From positions 1 to 5,142 of the forward strand of contig USHK01000115.1 in NCBI GenBank assembly GCA_900554375.1: a stretch of 5,142 nucleotides of DNA, read 5' to 3'. Shown here in pieces: positions 5,130 through 5,142 of the stretch. This DNA comes from an uncultured Sutterella sp. Lineage in GTDB: Bacteria > Pseudomonadota > Gammaproteobacteria > Burkholderiales > Burkholderiaceae_F. The position numbers and the translations under genes were made by a program. Each line of letters begins with the position of its first letter. The stretch's first letter is position 1. The notes under the pieces are model-generated. The model had not been told where the DNA came from and made no database searches. It saw nothing but the letters and a program-made list of their open reading frames with translations.

Positions 5130-5142
5130 CGGGGAATGAATT

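Larger units (their letters stand above)
4317..5142. other. Gene-poor 826-bp region: leader, inverted repeats, no long ORF
   Basis: I see no ORF of convincing length and no tRNA, rRNA or transposase remnant on either strand. 4317-4690 is A/T-rich leader DNA and includes two perfect palindromes: TGAGCGCTCA (4609-4618) and AATAATTAATTATT (4669-4682). 4690-5000 is less A/T-rich and dense in short inverted repeats, including GAAGGC-ATCA-GCCTTC at 4952-4967. 5002-5022 is an ACTAGT dyad, and 5028-5142 may be the front of another gene. Confidence 0.6.

Overview
The window looks like a short Gram-negative (Pseudomonadota) contig of moderate GC. The two diagnostic genes are a type V autotransporter and a periplasmic BOF/YgiW-family protein, and both belong to Gram-negative bacteria. 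A gut Betaproteobacterium of the Sutterellaceae kind is my tentative guess from the style of the Asn/Gly-rich passenger repeats; this is inference, not proof. Bases 1-47 are not biological: they are leftover Illumina Nextera P7/i7 adapter, so the left edge is an assembly artefact.

Layout. 50-511 (+): C-terminal part of a DUF4143-type AAA ATPase, cut by the adapter. 512-770: intergenic DNA between convergent genes, with an A/T-rich ACTAGT dyad (551-577) and an imperfect terminator-like hairpin (669-701). 771-1145 (-): small secreted BOF (YgiW-like) protein. 1146-1279: spacer with a strong stem-loop (1218-1256). 1280-4216 (-): large autotransporter with about 15 degenerate Asn/Gly-rich passenger repeats, a proline-rich linker and a C-terminal beta-barrel. 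4217-5142: no long gene. It holds the autotransporter leader (a candidate promoter, a small leader ORF and an upstream in-frame-capable start), two sets of interlocking inverted repeats, a second ACTAGT dyad and possibly the start of another gene at the right edge.

The main finding is a run of nine G residues (4206-4214, minus strand) that begins in the autotransporter start codon itself. Just upstream is another open frame, starting at ATG 4316, which encodes a lysine-containing n-region. With 8 or 11 Gs this frame would run straight into the signal-peptide core and give a 1011-residue precursor. With the 9 Gs seen here it stops right after the tract, and only the poorly initiated ATG at 4216 is in frame. 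With 10 Gs both frames are closed. This has the geometry of a slipped-strand phase-variation switch with three states controlling a surface protein. The co-oriented BOF gene downstream may be an envelope-stress partner, but a stem-loop between the two argues against simple full co-transcription.
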